DNA of 64,000 nt, from contig NZ_JZKH01000018.1 of the NCBI RefSeq assembly GCF_000961885.1, positions 44,997 through 108,996 of the forward strand. The letters run 5' to 3'. A program made the position numbers and the translations under genes. Source of the DNA: Streptomyces rubellomurinus. GTDB lineage: Bacteria; Actinomycetota; Actinomycetes; Streptomycetales; Streptomycetaceae. Position 1 is the stretch's first letter. Every line of letters begins with the position of its first letter. Shown piece by piece: positions 49,674-58,211 of this stretch. A model generated the notes under the pieces. It was given only the letters and a program-made list of their open reading frames with translations. It was not told where the DNA came from and made no database searches.

Positions 49674-52043
49674 TCAGGATCGCGGTGGCGCGGCGGGGAG
49701 CAGGCACTCGATGAGGTAGTCGCCGGTGTCCGGGTCGATGACGACGCCGTGGGCTTCGCTGCCGAAGCCGGGGAAGGCGCGGTCGAAGGCTTCGAGAGCG
49801 GTGAGGTAGCGGAGCAGGGGGCCGTCGTGGGCGCCGAGGGACTCGCCGGGCATGAGGACCGGGATGCCGGGCGGGGTGACGGTGACCATGGCGGCGGCGG
49901 TCCGTTCGGCGGCGTCGGCGAGGCGGACGCGTTCGGTGCCTCCGCGGACGAGTTGCTCGTAGCAGTACCGGGGCGGGTGGACCGGGGTGGGCAGGTGGCG
50001 GAAGGCCTCGTCGAGGGACTCGACGAAGGCGCCGTCGCCGAGGTGGCGGTGCATCCGTGCGCAGAGCTCGCGCAGGCCGGTGCCCCGGTAGTGGCGGGGG
50101 TGGTCGCGGGTGAGGGCGGGCAGCACCTGGTGGAGCGGGGCGTTCGTGTCGTAGAGGGCCTTGAAGTCCATCAGGCCGTCCATGAGAGTGCCCCACTTGC
50201 CCTTGGTGATGCCCATGGAGAAGAGGACGAGGGTGCTGTAGCTGTCGGTCTTCTCCACGACGATGCCGCGGCCGGCCAGGTACTCGGTGAGGATGCGCGC
50301 CGGGATTCCCCAGGGCTCGGTCCGGCCGGTGGCGGTGACGCCCGGGCAGGTGATGGTGACCTTGATCGGGTCGAGGAGGCTGTAGCCGTCGGTCAGGCCG
50401 TCGAAGCCGTGCCAGGCGGCGCCGGGTTCGAGCTGCCAGCAGGAGGGCTCGCTGACGAGCAGGGACAGCGGCGCGTCGGCGAACGCCATGCCGGTGCCGG
50501 TGGCGGGGTCGGTGACCGTCTCGGGCTGCCAGACGCCGAAGAACCAGCCGGGCCGGTCGCCGGCGGCGGCGATCCGGCGGCCGGTGCGCACGACGGCCTG
50601 GCGGAAGCGGACGGCCTCGGTGACGGCCTCGTCGATGAGCCAGCGGCCCTGCGGGCCGTCCATCATGGCGGTCGCCACGTCCAGGGAGGCGATGCCGGGG
50701 TAGAAGGCCGAGGTGGTGCCGTGCATCATGAACGCCTCGTTGAAGCGGTGGTGTTCGACGGGCGCGCGGGGCGAGGGGCGGACGTGCACCATGGCGCACT
50801 GCGACAGGGCGGCGAGCAGCTTGTGCGTGGAGTGGGTGGCGAAGACGGTCGGCCGCTGCGGCTCGGGGAAGGTGTCCGGCCCGACGGCCATGCCGTACCG
50901 GCCGCGGTAGAGCGGGTGGAAGCGGGCGTATGCGATCCACGCCTCGTCGAAATGGAGGCGCGGTGTGCTGGGTGCGAGGGCCCGGGCGGCGGCGAGGGTG
51001 TCGTAGCACAGGCCGTCGTAGGTGGAGTTGGTGATGACGGCGTACTGCGGGTGCGGGGAGGGGGCGTCGGCGCTCAGCGGGTTGGCGGCGACGCGCTCGG
51101 CGACGGCCGCGGCGTCGATGGCCGCGGGGGGCAGCGGTCCGGCGAGGCCGTAGCCGTTGCGGGTCGGCACGAGGTAGACCGGCCGGGCGCCGGTGACGAC
51201 CAGGCCGTGCAGGACGGACTTGTGGCAGTTGCGGTCGACCAGGGCGATCTCGTCGGAGGTGACGCTGTAGTGGCCGACCATGCGGTTGCAGGTGGAGTCG
51301 CCGTGCAGGACGAAGTAGGTGTGCTCGGCGCCGAAGACCCGGGCCGCGTTGCGTTCGGCCTCGCCGATCGGGCCGGAGTGCTCGTAGAGGGAGCCGAGTT
51401 CACCGACCGAGATGGACAGGTCGGTGCGGAACAGGCGTTCCCCGTAGTAGTCGAAGAAGGCCCGGCCGGCCGCCGACTTGAGGAAGGCCACGCCGCCGGA
51501 GTGCGCGGGAGTGTGCCAGGAGTACTCGTGCGCGTCGTCGAACTGCCGCAGGGCGCTGAAGAACGGCGGCAGGACGTCGCGCCGGTACGCGGCGGCAGCG
51601 GCCGCGACCCGGCCGGCGATGAACGCGGGCGTGTCCTCCAGCGGCCAGATGTAGCCGATGACGGCCTCGGCGACCCACAGCGGGAGGTGCTCCAGGTCGC
51701 GGTCGGAGCCGTCCGTCATGAGCAGGAAGACCGGCAGGTCCTTGAAGCGGTGCCGGATGCGGTCCAGCACCTCGGCCCCGCCGGTGGGCAGTTCGACCCC
51801 GCTCTCCGCGGCACCGTCGGCTCCGCCGCCGCCGGGCGGGCGCGGCAGGCCCCACGCCACGACCGCGGCGGCCAGGCCGGCCTCGATCCGGAGCGTCGCC
51901 GTGGCGTCCCTGCTGTCGCCGGCCCAGCGCAACTCCAGGCCGCGGTCCTCCAGTTCCTTGCCGATCCGGCGCAGCTGCTCGGCGCTCACACCGCCCCCGA
52001 GGGGGTCGTCGCGCAGTGCCAGGAGGACGGTGCCGTTCGCCAT
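49674..52043 (-). CDS. Orn/Lys/Arg decarboxylase-family enzyme
   Basis: 789 residues from ATG 52043. The N-terminal wing is RECEIVER-like (MANGTVLLALRDDPLGGGV to ~130). The PLP domain shows YSWHTPAHSGGVAFLKSAAG, FVLHGDSTCNRMVGHYSVTS, YAVITNSTYDGLCYDTLAAA, LHFDEAWIAYARFHPLYRG and the PLP-Lys in FATHSTHKLLAALSQC. A C-terminal domain follows (YCYEQLVRGGTERVRLADAA, TPPGIPVLMPGESLG). Length and order match the biodegradative arginine/lysine/ornithine decarboxylases. Which amino acid it takes is not visible. It is a single gene closed by a hairpin toward the collagenase. Confidence 0.88.
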   Translation of the reverse strand: MANGTVLLALRDDPLGGGVSAEQLRRIGKELEDRGLELRWAGDSRDATATLRIEAGLAAAVVAWGLPRPPGGGGADGAAESGVELPTGGAEVLDRIRHRFKDLPVFLLMTDGSDRDLEHLPLWVAEAVIGYIWPLEDTPAFIAGRVAAAAAAYRRDVLPPFFSALRQFDDAHEYSWHTPAHSGGVAFLKSAAGRAFFDYYGERLFRTDLSISVGELGSLYEHSGPIGEAERNAARVFGAEHTYFVLHGDSTCNRMVGHYSVTSDEIALVDRNCHKSVLHGLVVTGARPVYLVPTRNGYGLAGPLPPAAIDAAAVAERVAANPLSADAPSPHPQYAVITNSTYDGLCYDTLAAARALAPSTPRLHFDEAWIAYARFHPLYRGRYGMAVGPDTFPEPQRPTVFATHSTHKLLAALSQCAMVHVRPSPRAPVEHHRFNEAFMMHGTTSAFYPGIASLDVATAMMDGPQGRWLIDEAVTEAVRFRQAVVRTGRRIAAAGDRPGWFFGVWQPETVTDPATGTGMAFADAPLSLLVSEPSCWQLEPGAAWHGFDGLTDGYSLLDPIKVTITCPGVTATGRTEPWGIPARILTEYLAGRGIVVEKTDSYSTLVLFSMGITKGKWGTLMDGLMDFKALYDTNAPLHQVLPALTRDHPRHYRGTGLRELCARMHRHLGDGAFVESLDEAFRHLPTPVHPPRYCYEQLVRGGTERVRLADAAERTAAAMVTVTPPGIPVLMPGESLGAHDGPLLRYLTALEAFDRAFPGFGSEAHGVVIDPDTGDYLIECLLPAAPPRS

Positions 52044-52253
52044 GGTGGCCCCTCTGCCGTGCGGTGCATGCCCGCGCGGGCGCGGAGCAAGCGGGTGGGG
52101 AGCACACGGGCCCGCTGCCCGGGGCCGGGTGCGGTGCCATCTTGGCGCCGAGGAGGGAGCCGGTGGTGCTCCCGGCAGGTGATTCATCCGAACGTGGCAC
52201 GTGTACGACCCGCGCCGCCGGGCCATGGGGCCCGGGGGCGGGAGTCGGGGAGC

Positions 52254-52352
52254 TCAGCCGCCCGCGGTCAGGGCGGCCACGGCGGGCACGGGCAGGCCCA
52301 GCAGGCAGTCGTACGCGGCGTCGAGGACCTCGTCGAGCCGGTCGGTGCCCAT
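52254..52352 (-). CDS. Small open frame after the DJ-1 gene
   Basis: 32 residues (MGTDRLDEVLDAAYDCLLGL, PVPAVAALTAGG) starting 4 bases after the DJ-1 stop. The helical amphipathic start looks natural and the ATG is close to the upstream stop, but no ribosome site is clear. It might be a short peptide or the last piece of a lost gene. Confidence 0.3.
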   Translation of the reverse strand: MGTDRLDEVLDAAYDCLLGLPVPAVAALTAGG

Positions 52353-52356
52353 CGGG

Positions 52357-53052
52357 TCAGGCCAGCTTGCCGAGCAGCTCGGCGGCGAGCGGGGCGGAGG
52401 AGGCCGGGTTCTGGCCGGTGACCAGGTTGCGGTCGACGACCACGTTCGGCACCCACGGCTCGCCGACCCGGACGTTCACGCCGGCCTCGGTGAGGCGGTC
52501 CTGGAGCAGCCACTTCGCCTTGTCGGCGAAGCCGGCCTGGGTCTCCTCGGCGTTGGTGAAGGCGGCGACGTCGTAGCCGGCGAAGACGTTGGTGCCGTCG
52601 GCCCGGGTGGCGGCCAGCAGCGCGGCCGGGGCGTGGCAGACCACGCCGAGCGGCTTGCCGGACTCCAGGGCGCGGGTGAGGAGGCGGCCGGAGCCGGGGT
52701 GGACCGCGAGGTCCTCCATGGGGCCGTGGCCGCCGGGGTAGAAGACGGCCGCGTAGTCGTCGAGGTCCACCTCGTCGAGCTCGACGGGCGAGCGCAGCTC
52801 GCTGAAGCCGGCCAGGGCGGCGGCGATGCGGTCGGCGTTCTCCTGGCCGCCGTTGACCTCGGGGGCGAGGCTGCCCCGGTCGACGGTGGGGACGACACCG
52901 CCGGGAGTGGCGACCACGATCTCGTGACCGGCCGCCTTGAAGGCCTGGTACGGCGCGACGGCCTCCTCGGCCCAGAAGCCGGTGGGGTGCTTGGTGCCGT
53001 CGGCCAGCGTCCAGTGGTCGGCGCCGGTGACGACGAAGAGGATCTTCGACAT
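52357..53052 (-). CDS. DJ-1/PfpI family protein (Hsp31-like)
   Basis: 231 residues from ATG 53052 (MSKILFVVTGADHWTLADGT), with GGAG eight bases upstream. The nucleophile elbow GVVCHAPAALL carries the Cys, preceded by VFYPGGHGPMEDLAV, and the FWAEE motif provides the family Glu. The GAETxG-type layout and length fit the Hsp31/YajL-like type 1 glutamine-amidotransferase-like proteins, which act as glyoxalase III or chaperones. It is divergent from a LysR gene at 53219 and is its likely target. Confidence 0.88.
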   Translation of the reverse strand: MSKILFVVTGADHWTLADGTKHPTGFWAEEAVAPYQAFKAAGHEIVVATPGGVVPTVDRGSLAPEVNGGQENADRIAAALAGFSELRSPVELDEVDLDDYAAVFYPGGHGPMEDLAVHPGSGRLLTRALESGKPLGVVCHAPAALLAATRADGTNVFAGYDVAAFTNAEETQAGFADKAKWLLQDRLTEAGVNVRVGEPWVPNVVVDRNLVTGQNPASSAPLAAELLGKLA

Positions 53053-53190
53053 GGGGGGAGCTCCGAGCGGTGCGGATCCCGTACGGGGATCGGGGACGGT
53101 AGGTGGCCGCCGCCGACGTTTCCGAGGGACTGACACTTCTTCGCGCACAGTTCGTCAGTGCGGCGGCGTCCTCGACGGTAGAGCCCCGAC

Positions 53191-53242
53191 CCCATCGGAA
53201 TCCAATAGGCTCGTGCATGTGAGAGATAGGGATTCCGATGGG
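53191..53242. promoter_or_regulatory. Long perfect inverted repeat over the LysR start
   Basis: CCCATCGGAATCC at 53191-53203 and its exact reverse complement at 53230-53242, 26 bases apart. The LysR start codon (GTG 53219) lies inside the gap. Each arm also contains a GGAWTCC core. This is a strong operator candidate for self-repression and for control of the DJ-1 gene. Confidence 0.75.
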
Positions 53243-54220
53243 CGGCCGGAAACGCCGTCGCCGCAGGGGAGCGGCCTCCTCGATCTGAACCTGCTGCGCA
53301 CGTTCCTCGCGGTGTACCGGGCCGGCTCCTTCACCGCGGGCGCCCGCGTGCTGGGTCTGTCGCAGCCGACGGTGACGACGCAGATCCGCTCGCTGGAGGG
53401 CCAGTTGGGCCGGGAGCTGTTCGAGCGGCTGTCGCGCGGCGTCGCCCCGACCCCGTTCGCCGACGAGCTGGCCGCGCGGGTCACGGAGCCGCTGGACGCT
53501 CTCGGCCCGGTCGGCGGCGGCGCTCTCCTCGGCGGGGGCGACGCGGAGCCCGTGCACCTGGCGGGGCCGGCCGAGTACCTCACGCACTGCGTGATGCCGA
53601 CGCTCGCCCCGCTCGTCGACAAGGGGGTGCGCCTGCGCGTCGCCTTCGGCCTGACCGACGACCTGCTCGACGGACTGCGCGCGGGCCGGCACGACCTGGT
53701 GGTGGCCACCGTGCGCCCGCGCGGCCGCGCGCTCGCCGCCGTGCCGCTGGCCGACGAGGAGTTCGTCCTGGTCGCCGCACCCTCATGGGCCGAACGGATC
53801 GGCTCGCGGCTCGCCACCGAGGGGCCCGCGGTCCTGCACGGGGTGCCGCTCGTCTCGTACGCCGAGGACCTGCCGATCGTCCGGCGCTACTGGCGCCACG
53901 TGTTCGGCAGGCGCCTGACCTGCCGTCCGGCCGTCACGGTCCCCGACCTCGGAGCGGTCAGGGCGGCGGTCGTCGGCGGCGCCGGATTCAGCGTGCTGCC
54001 GCGCTACCTGTGCGCCGACGAGCTGGCCTCGGGCGCCCTGGTCCTCCTCGACGACCCGGACGACCCACCGATCAACACGGGTTTCCTGGTCCAGCGCCCC
54101 GGATCGGCCACGAATCCGCAGGTCACGCTGGTCCGCGACCACCTGCTGCGCTCCGCACGGTCTCACGGCGCGGAGTCGCCGGTGAGCGGGCCGCCGTCCA
54201 GGCGGCGCAGGGTGCAGTAG
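53219..54220 (+). CDS. LysR-family regulator
   Basis: 333 residues from GTG 53219. The helix-turn-helix is LNLLRTFLAVYRAGSFTAGA, RVLGLSQPTVTTQIRSLEG then LGRELFERLSRGVAPTPFAD. The effector domain covers the rest (AEYLTHCVMPTLAPLVDKGV, LVVATVRPRGRALAAVPLAD, GAGFSVLPRYLCADELASGA, LRSARS). The start lies in a 52-bp inverted repeat. No better start with an upstream ribosome site was seen; translation may be leaderless or near so. Divergent from the DJ-1 gene. The final ~50 bases overlap an antisense coding fragment. Confidence 0.87.
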   Translation: MRDRDSDGRPETPSPQGSGLLDLNLLRTFLAVYRAGSFTAGARVLGLSQPTVTTQIRSLEGQLGRELFERLSRGVAPTPFADELAARVTEPLDALGPVGGGALLGGGDAEPVHLAGPAEYLTHCVMPTLAPLVDKGVRLRVAFGLTDDLLDGLRAGRHDLVVATVRPRGRALAAVPLADEEFVLVAAPSWAERIGSRLATEGPAVLHGVPLVSYAEDLPIVRRYWRHVFGRRLTCRPAVTVPDLGAVRAAVVGGAGFSVLPRYLCADELASGALVLLDDPDDPPINTGFLVQRPGSATNPQVTLVRDHLLRSARSHGAESPVSGPPSRRRRVQ

Positions 54221-54312
54221 GCGTAGTGCCCGCTGCCGCTCGACCAGGCGGCCCGGTCCGGGCCGAGGACGGCCGAGCCCAGGTGCGCGGGCAGGTCGGG
54301 GTCGAAAAGGCC
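54163..54312 (-). pseudogene. C-terminal coding fragment, family unknown
   Basis: Reads GLFDPDLPAHLGSAVLGPDR, AAWSSGSGHYAYCTLRRLDG and GPLTGDSAP. The natural amino-acid make-up suggests coding, but it has no start and overlaps the LysR 3' end by 58 bp. It probably is the remaining tail of a gene lost by deletion. Confidence 0.4.
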
Positions 54313-54423
54313 GAGGTCAGCGCCTGTGGCCGCCGCACGTGCGACCGGGTCCGTCGAAGCGACGGGGTGCGCGTGCCCGCCGGCCGCGGCCCCCGGCGGG
54401 CCGGGTCAGAGCCGGGCCACCGG

Positions 54424-56268
54424 TCAGAGCTGGGCCACCAGGGCGACCAGCAGGGCGGCCAGGCCGACCGCGAGCCAGGCGACGTAGTCGCCGAGCAGGC
54501 CGGAGTGCAAGCGGCGCAGCGGCAGGACGGTGGCGCGGTGCAGGGCGCCGGTGCCGCGCCGCGGGTCGCGGCGGACGGCGGCGGTGGCGAACGCGGCGGC
54601 CAGGGCGGCGGAGAGCAGGCCGAGCAGGATGCCGGAGGCCGTCCAGTCCGTGTCGGGCGCGGGGGTGGCGGCCGGTGCCGTGCCGCCGAGGGTGTCGGCG
54701 AGGTAGCCGGTGCGGTCGGTGAAGGCCGCGGCCGCCGCCGCGAGCGCGCGCCCGACTCCCGGGGCGAGGCCGACGGCCAGGCAGCCGGCCAGCAGGGCGG
54801 CGGGGACGGCGATCATGGGCGCCGGCAGCCGGCGGCCGGGGCCGCGGATCTCGGGTTCCTCGCCCTCGCCGGTGGTCGCGGCGACCTCGGGGTGCTCCTT
54901 CGGCGGGGAGCCCACCCCGCCGAAGACCCGCAGGCCCGCGCGCAGCACCGCGCCGCCGGTGAGGGCCGACACCAGGACGAACACGGCGGGCAGCCAGCCG
55001 AGTTCGCGCCCGGCGGCCTCCTCGGCGACGGCCTTGCCCAGGCCGGTGCCGAACGGCGGCAGGCCGGCCAGGGCCAGCGCGCCGAGGGCGAACAGCGCGC
55101 CGGGCAGCCGGAGTTCGCGGGCGCGGCCGTGCAGCCCGTGTTCGTCCACCGAGCCGTAGCGGTCGAGCAGGACGCCGGTGAGGCCGAACAGGGCGGCCTT
55201 GGCGCCCGCGTGGCCGGCCACGTACACGGCGGATCCGGCGAGGCCGGCCGGGGTGAGCAGGGCCGTGCCGACGAGGAAGAGGCCGACGTGCCCGACGGTG
55301 GAGAAGGCCAGCATCCGCTTCAGGTGCCGCTGCTGCCAGCACATGACGGCGCCGACCAGCGCGGTCAGCACTCCGGCCGCCAGCAGGGTGTCCCGGACGG
55401 CGGCGTCCGGCAGGCCGCCCGCGCCGGCGAAGACGACGCGGTGGATCCGGGCCACGCCGTAGACGCCGAGTTCGACCATCACCCCGGACAGCAGCATGCA
55501 GACCGGGCTGGGCGCCACGGCGTGGGCGTCCGGCAGCCAGAAGTGGAAGGGCGCCGTCGCGGCCTTCACCAGCGGGCCGGCGAGGACCAGGACGAACGCG
55601 ACGACGACCAGGGCGTCCCGGCCGTGCCCGGCCGCCGCGCGCTCGTCCAGCGCGGCGCCGATCTGGGCCATGCCGAGCTCGCCGGTCCTGGCGTAGAGCA
55701 GGCCGATGCCGAGCAGGGAGAGGTAGGCGGCGGCCGAGTTGACGAGTCCGAAGGCGAGGGCGCCCTGGAGCGGGCGCGGGTCCTCGATGCGGTAGCCGGT
55801 CAGGGCGTAGGCGACGGCGCCCATCAGCTCGAAGAAGACGAAGGCGTCGAAGAGGTCGCCGGTGAGCGCGAAGCCGCACATGCCGGCCTGGAAGAGCAGC
55901 AGGAGCCCGGGGAACATCCCGCCGTGCTCGCCGGAGGGTTCGTCGAAGTAGCGCCAGGCGTAGCAGAGCACGGCGAGGACCAGGACGGCGGCGAGCAGGG
56001 CCAGTCCGCTGCCGAGCCGGTCGGCGACGAGGACGATGCCGACGCCGTGGCCGCCGCGCGGCCGCCAGCCGCCGAGCCAGGACACCGCGCGGCCGTCCGG
56101 GTCGGTGCGGGCCCACAGCAGGGCGAGGCAGCCGACGTCGGCGGCGGCGCAGGCGGTGGCGAGCGCGTCGCGGCCCGGGCGGGGCAGCCACCGCCCGGCG
56201 ACGGCCACCACGGCGGCGCCGAGCAGCGGGACGGCGACGGCGAGCGGCAGGAGGTCCGCGGTGTCCAT
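54424..56268 (-). CDS. mrpD: Cation/proton antiporter subunit, MrpD/NuoM-like
   Basis: 614 residues with about 14 membrane helices. The proton-channel core is present: LFDAFVFFELMGAVAYALTG (Glu in helix 5), GPLVKAATAPFHFWLPDAHA (Lys and the PFHFWLPDAH loop), VYVAGHAGAKAALFGLTGVL (Lys). It is thus a proton-pumping antiporter-like subunit. It is last in a seven-gene operon mrpE-F-G-(MbhD-like)-B-C-D. A hydrophilic loop with EHPEVAATTGEGEEPEIRG interrupts the C-terminal helices. Confidence 0.85.
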   Translation of the reverse strand: MDTADLLPLAVAVPLLGAAVVAVAGRWLPRPGRDALATACAAADVGCLALLWARTDPDGRAVSWLGGWRPRGGHGVGIVLVADRLGSGLALLAAVLVLAVLCYAWRYFDEPSGEHGGMFPGLLLLFQAGMCGFALTGDLFDAFVFFELMGAVAYALTGYRIEDPRPLQGALAFGLVNSAAAYLSLLGIGLLYARTGELGMAQIGAALDERAAAGHGRDALVVVAFVLVLAGPLVKAATAPFHFWLPDAHAVAPSPVCMLLSGVMVELGVYGVARIHRVVFAGAGGLPDAAVRDTLLAAGVLTALVGAVMCWQQRHLKRMLAFSTVGHVGLFLVGTALLTPAGLAGSAVYVAGHAGAKAALFGLTGVLLDRYGSVDEHGLHGRARELRLPGALFALGALALAGLPPFGTGLGKAVAEEAAGRELGWLPAVFVLVSALTGGAVLRAGLRVFGGVGSPPKEHPEVAATTGEGEEPEIRGPGRRLPAPMIAVPAALLAGCLAVGLAPGVGRALAAAAAAFTDRTGYLADTLGGTAPAATPAPDTDWTASGILLGLLSAALAAAFATAAVRRDPRRGTGALHRATVLPLRRLHSGLLGDYVAWLAVGLAALLVALVAQL

Positions 56269-56274
56269 CGGCCG

Positions 56275-56619
56275 TCACCCGCGCAGTCCGGTGAGCTCCT
56301 CCGGGTCCACCGTGCCGTGCCGCTTGCGCAGCTGGATCACGAGGGAGAGGAGCAGCGCGGTGACGGTCGCGCCGACGACGATGTCGGTGAGCGCGAGCGC
56401 CTGGACGACCGGGTCGACGACCGGGGCGTCGGTGGGCAGGTCGGAGAAGACCGGCGCGGTGGCGTCGCGGCGGTAGCCGACGGCGAGCAGCAGGACGTAC
56501 GTCGAGGACTGCGCGACGGCGAGGCAGCCGACCGCCTGCACCAGGTTGCGGCTGGTGACCAGGCCGTACAGCCCGGCGAGCAGGATCCACCCGGCCACCA
56601 GGTAGGGCAGGACGGTCAT
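56275..56619 (-). CDS. mrpC: Antiporter subunit MrpC/NuoK-like
   Basis: 114 residues, three membrane helices. NuoK-like core: YGLVTSRNLVQAVGCLAVAQ, STYVLLLAVGYR, VQALALTDIVVGATVTALLL with the helix-2 Gln/Asp residues. It sits between mrpB and mrpD; its start overlaps the mrpB stop. Confidence 0.85.
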   Translation of the reverse strand: MTVLPYLVAGWILLAGLYGLVTSRNLVQAVGCLAVAQSSTYVLLLAVGYRRDATAPVFSDLPTDAPVVDPVVQALALTDIVVGATVTALLLSLVIQLRKRHGTVDPEELTGLRG

Positions 56620-57371
56620 CGGTTCCTCCTCCGGGGGGTGACCTCCACGGCCTGGTCCAGGAAGTGCGCCAGCAGCACCACCACGGCCGAGCCGACCTCG
56701 ACGCCGACGGCGGCGTTGATGACGGCCACCAGGCCGCTGGAGGACAGTGCGTTGAAGGTGCCGAGCGGCAGGGTGTTGGCGAGGTAGCCGGCGCCCTGGG
56801 CCAGGCCGATCAGCCCGAGGGCGGCGTAGGAGCCGGCGGCGATCGCGTCCGTGACGTCCAGGACGGCCAGCGGGCGGATGCGTTTGAGCACGCGGTAGTC
56901 GGCGGCGACGTACGCCAGGTGCAGGGCGGTGGTGAGCACGACGCCGCCCTGGAAGCCGCCGCCGGGGCTCAACTGGCCGTGGGCGACGAGGTATCCGCCG
57001 GTCAGCAGGGTGAGGGGGAGCAGCGTGGCGCCGAACAGGCGGGTGGTGGGCAGGACCGGTTCGGCCGCGGGCCGGCGCTTGTGCTCGTCCCGGGCCAGGC
57101 GCAGCAGCATGCCCGCGCCGAGCACCGAGCCGAACAGGATCGACTCCTCGCCGAGGGTGTCGAAGCCGCGCTGGTCGAAGTTGACGGCGGACACGATGTT
57201 GGCGCTCTGCCGGGCCAGCCCGGCGGCCACCGCCCGCTCGCCGTACGGGTGTCGGGCGCCGCCGAAGCCGGGGAGCTGCTCGGCGGCGACGATCAGGGCG
57301 GCGGCGAGGACGGCGGCGGCGAGGACGGCGGCGGCGGTCAGGAACAGCCGCAGGCGGGTGGTCCGGCTCAC
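56616..57371 (-). CDS. mrpB: MrpB with N-terminal MbhE/MrpA-tail-like domain
   Basis: 251 residues. Residues ~50-95 (SANIVSAVNFDQRGFDTLGE, ESILFGSVLGAGMLLRLAR) correspond to the last domain of MrpA (the MbhE part: N.VN....D.RGFDTLGE). Residues ~110-240 are MnhB (TRLFGATLLPLTLLTGGYLV, HGQLSPGGGFQGGVVLTTAL, GVEVGSAVVVLLAHFLD). The fusion therefore joins what in Bacillus belongs to MrpA and MrpB. Four-base overlap with neighbours on both sides. Confidence 0.82.
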   Translation of the reverse strand: MSRTTRLRLFLTAAAVLAAAVLAAALIVAAEQLPGFGGARHPYGERAVAAGLARQSANIVSAVNFDQRGFDTLGEESILFGSVLGAGMLLRLARDEHKRRPAAEPVLPTTRLFGATLLPLTLLTGGYLVAHGQLSPGGGFQGGVVLTTALHLAYVAADYRVLKRIRPLAVLDVTDAIAAGSYAALGLIGLAQGAGYLANTLPLGTFNALSSSGLVAVINAAVGVEVGSAVVVLLAHFLDQAVEVTPRRRNR

Positions 57372-57652
57372 TCGGCGCGGTCCGGGCGGTCGTCGTCGCC
57401 CTCTTGGGGCTGAGTCTCCCGGCGGTTCACCTTGCGGACGGTCAGCAGGATCAGCAGCGGGGTGATCGCGCTGCCGACGCCGAGCTGGGACAGCGCGACG
57501 TCGGGTGCCTGGAGCACGGTGAACAGCACGGCGAGGCTCAGTCCGAGCAGGGCGAGGACGACGGCCTGCCGGACGGGGTCGCGGGTGAGCGCGGCGGCGG
57601 TCGCGGCGGTGGCGGTGAGGAGGAGGGCGATCACGATCAGGGTGTCGGTCAC
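57368..57652 (-). CDS. MbhD-like (DUF4040) antiporter subunit
   Basis: 94 residues, GTG start overlapping the stop of mrpG (GTGA). Three hydrophobic helices with RDPVRQAVVLALLGLSLAVL, FTVLQAPDVALSQLGVGSAI and TPLLILLTVRK. This corresponds to the penultimate part of MrpA (DUF4040, MbhD in archaea). It stands alone here, with no large antiporter half upstream. Confidence 0.75.
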   Translation of the reverse strand: MTDTLIVIALLLTATAATAAALTRDPVRQAVVLALLGLSLAVLFTVLQAPDVALSQLGVGSAITPLLILLTVRKVNRRETQPQEGDDDRPDRAE

Positions 57653-57957
57653 CGGTCGGCCCCCGCGGTGGACCGCCGCTCGCCGCGGACGGTGGTACGG
57701 CCGACGGCCATCGTGGTGACGGTGCCGCCGGCGGCCAGTAGCAGGCCGATGACCAGCAGTTTCACGGCCGCGCGCCCCGGCCCGGTGTCGACGGCGAGGG
57801 CGAGGGCGACCAGTGGCGCGCCGAGGGTGCCGGCGGCGGAGAGCGCGTGCAGGCGCAGGTACGGGCCGGGCAGCACGGCGAGCGCGAGCGCGGCCAGCAG
57901 CAGGGTGGCGGTGCCCGCGCACAGCAGGGCCACGGCGACGGCGTGGCGGCCCGTCAC
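57649..57957 (-). CDS. mrpG: Antiporter subunit MrpG
   Basis: 102 residues from GTG 57957. Three helices: VALLCAGTATLLLAALALAV, LRLHALSAAGTLGAPLVAL, KLLVIGLLLAAGGTVTTMAV. The order PYLRLHALSAAGTLG fits MnhG (usually R-H-A---T-LG). GTGA overlap with the mrpF stop. Confidence 0.82.
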   Translation of the reverse strand: MTGRHAVAVALLCAGTATLLLAALALAVLPGPYLRLHALSAAGTLGAPLVALALAVDTGPGRAAVKLLVIGLLLAAGGTVTTMAVGRTTVRGERRSTAGADR

Positions 57958-58211
57958 CGCTCGTCGCCGGCGAGGAAGCGGGTGAACACGAGCGTCCCGG
58001 CGGGGGCGAGCACCGCGAGGTCGAGGGCGAGGTCGGTGTACGAGGTGCGGCTGAAGCCCTGGGCGAGCAGGAGCAGGACGGCGGAGGCCGCCGCCGCGGC
58101 CAGGTTGAGGCCGGCCAGGCGCGCGTGCGGTGCGCCGCGCAGCCCGACCAGCAGGCACGGGCCGAGCCCGCCGGCGGCGAGGAAGGCCGCCGCGAGCAGC
58201 CACGCGTTCAC
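57954..58211 (-). CDS. mrpF: Antiporter subunit MrpF
   Basis: 85 residues from GTG 58211 (VNAWLLAAAFLAAGG). Three helices; the middle reads HARLAGLNLAAAAASAVLLL, the end DLALDLAVLAPAGTLVFTRF. MnhF members have 'D...AL...NL' and 'D.ALvyALL.fl.t..fary', matched approximately. Overlaps both neighbours by four bases. Confidence 0.78.
   Translation of the reverse strand: MNAWLLAAAFLAAGGLGPCLLVGLRGAPHARLAGLNLAAAAASAVLLLLAQGFSRTSYTDLALDLAVLAPAGTLVFTRFLAGDER

Noticed and set aside
49749..52421. Plus-strand open frame of 890 codons opposite the decarboxylase
   Set aside because: Antisense shadow without recognisable domains; decarboxylase motifs are certain on the minus strand.
53785..56787. Plus-strand open frame of 1000 codons opposite the antiporter genes
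   Set aside because: Arg/Gly/Gln low-complexity shadow. The antiporter subunits on the other strand have known motifs and coupled starts.
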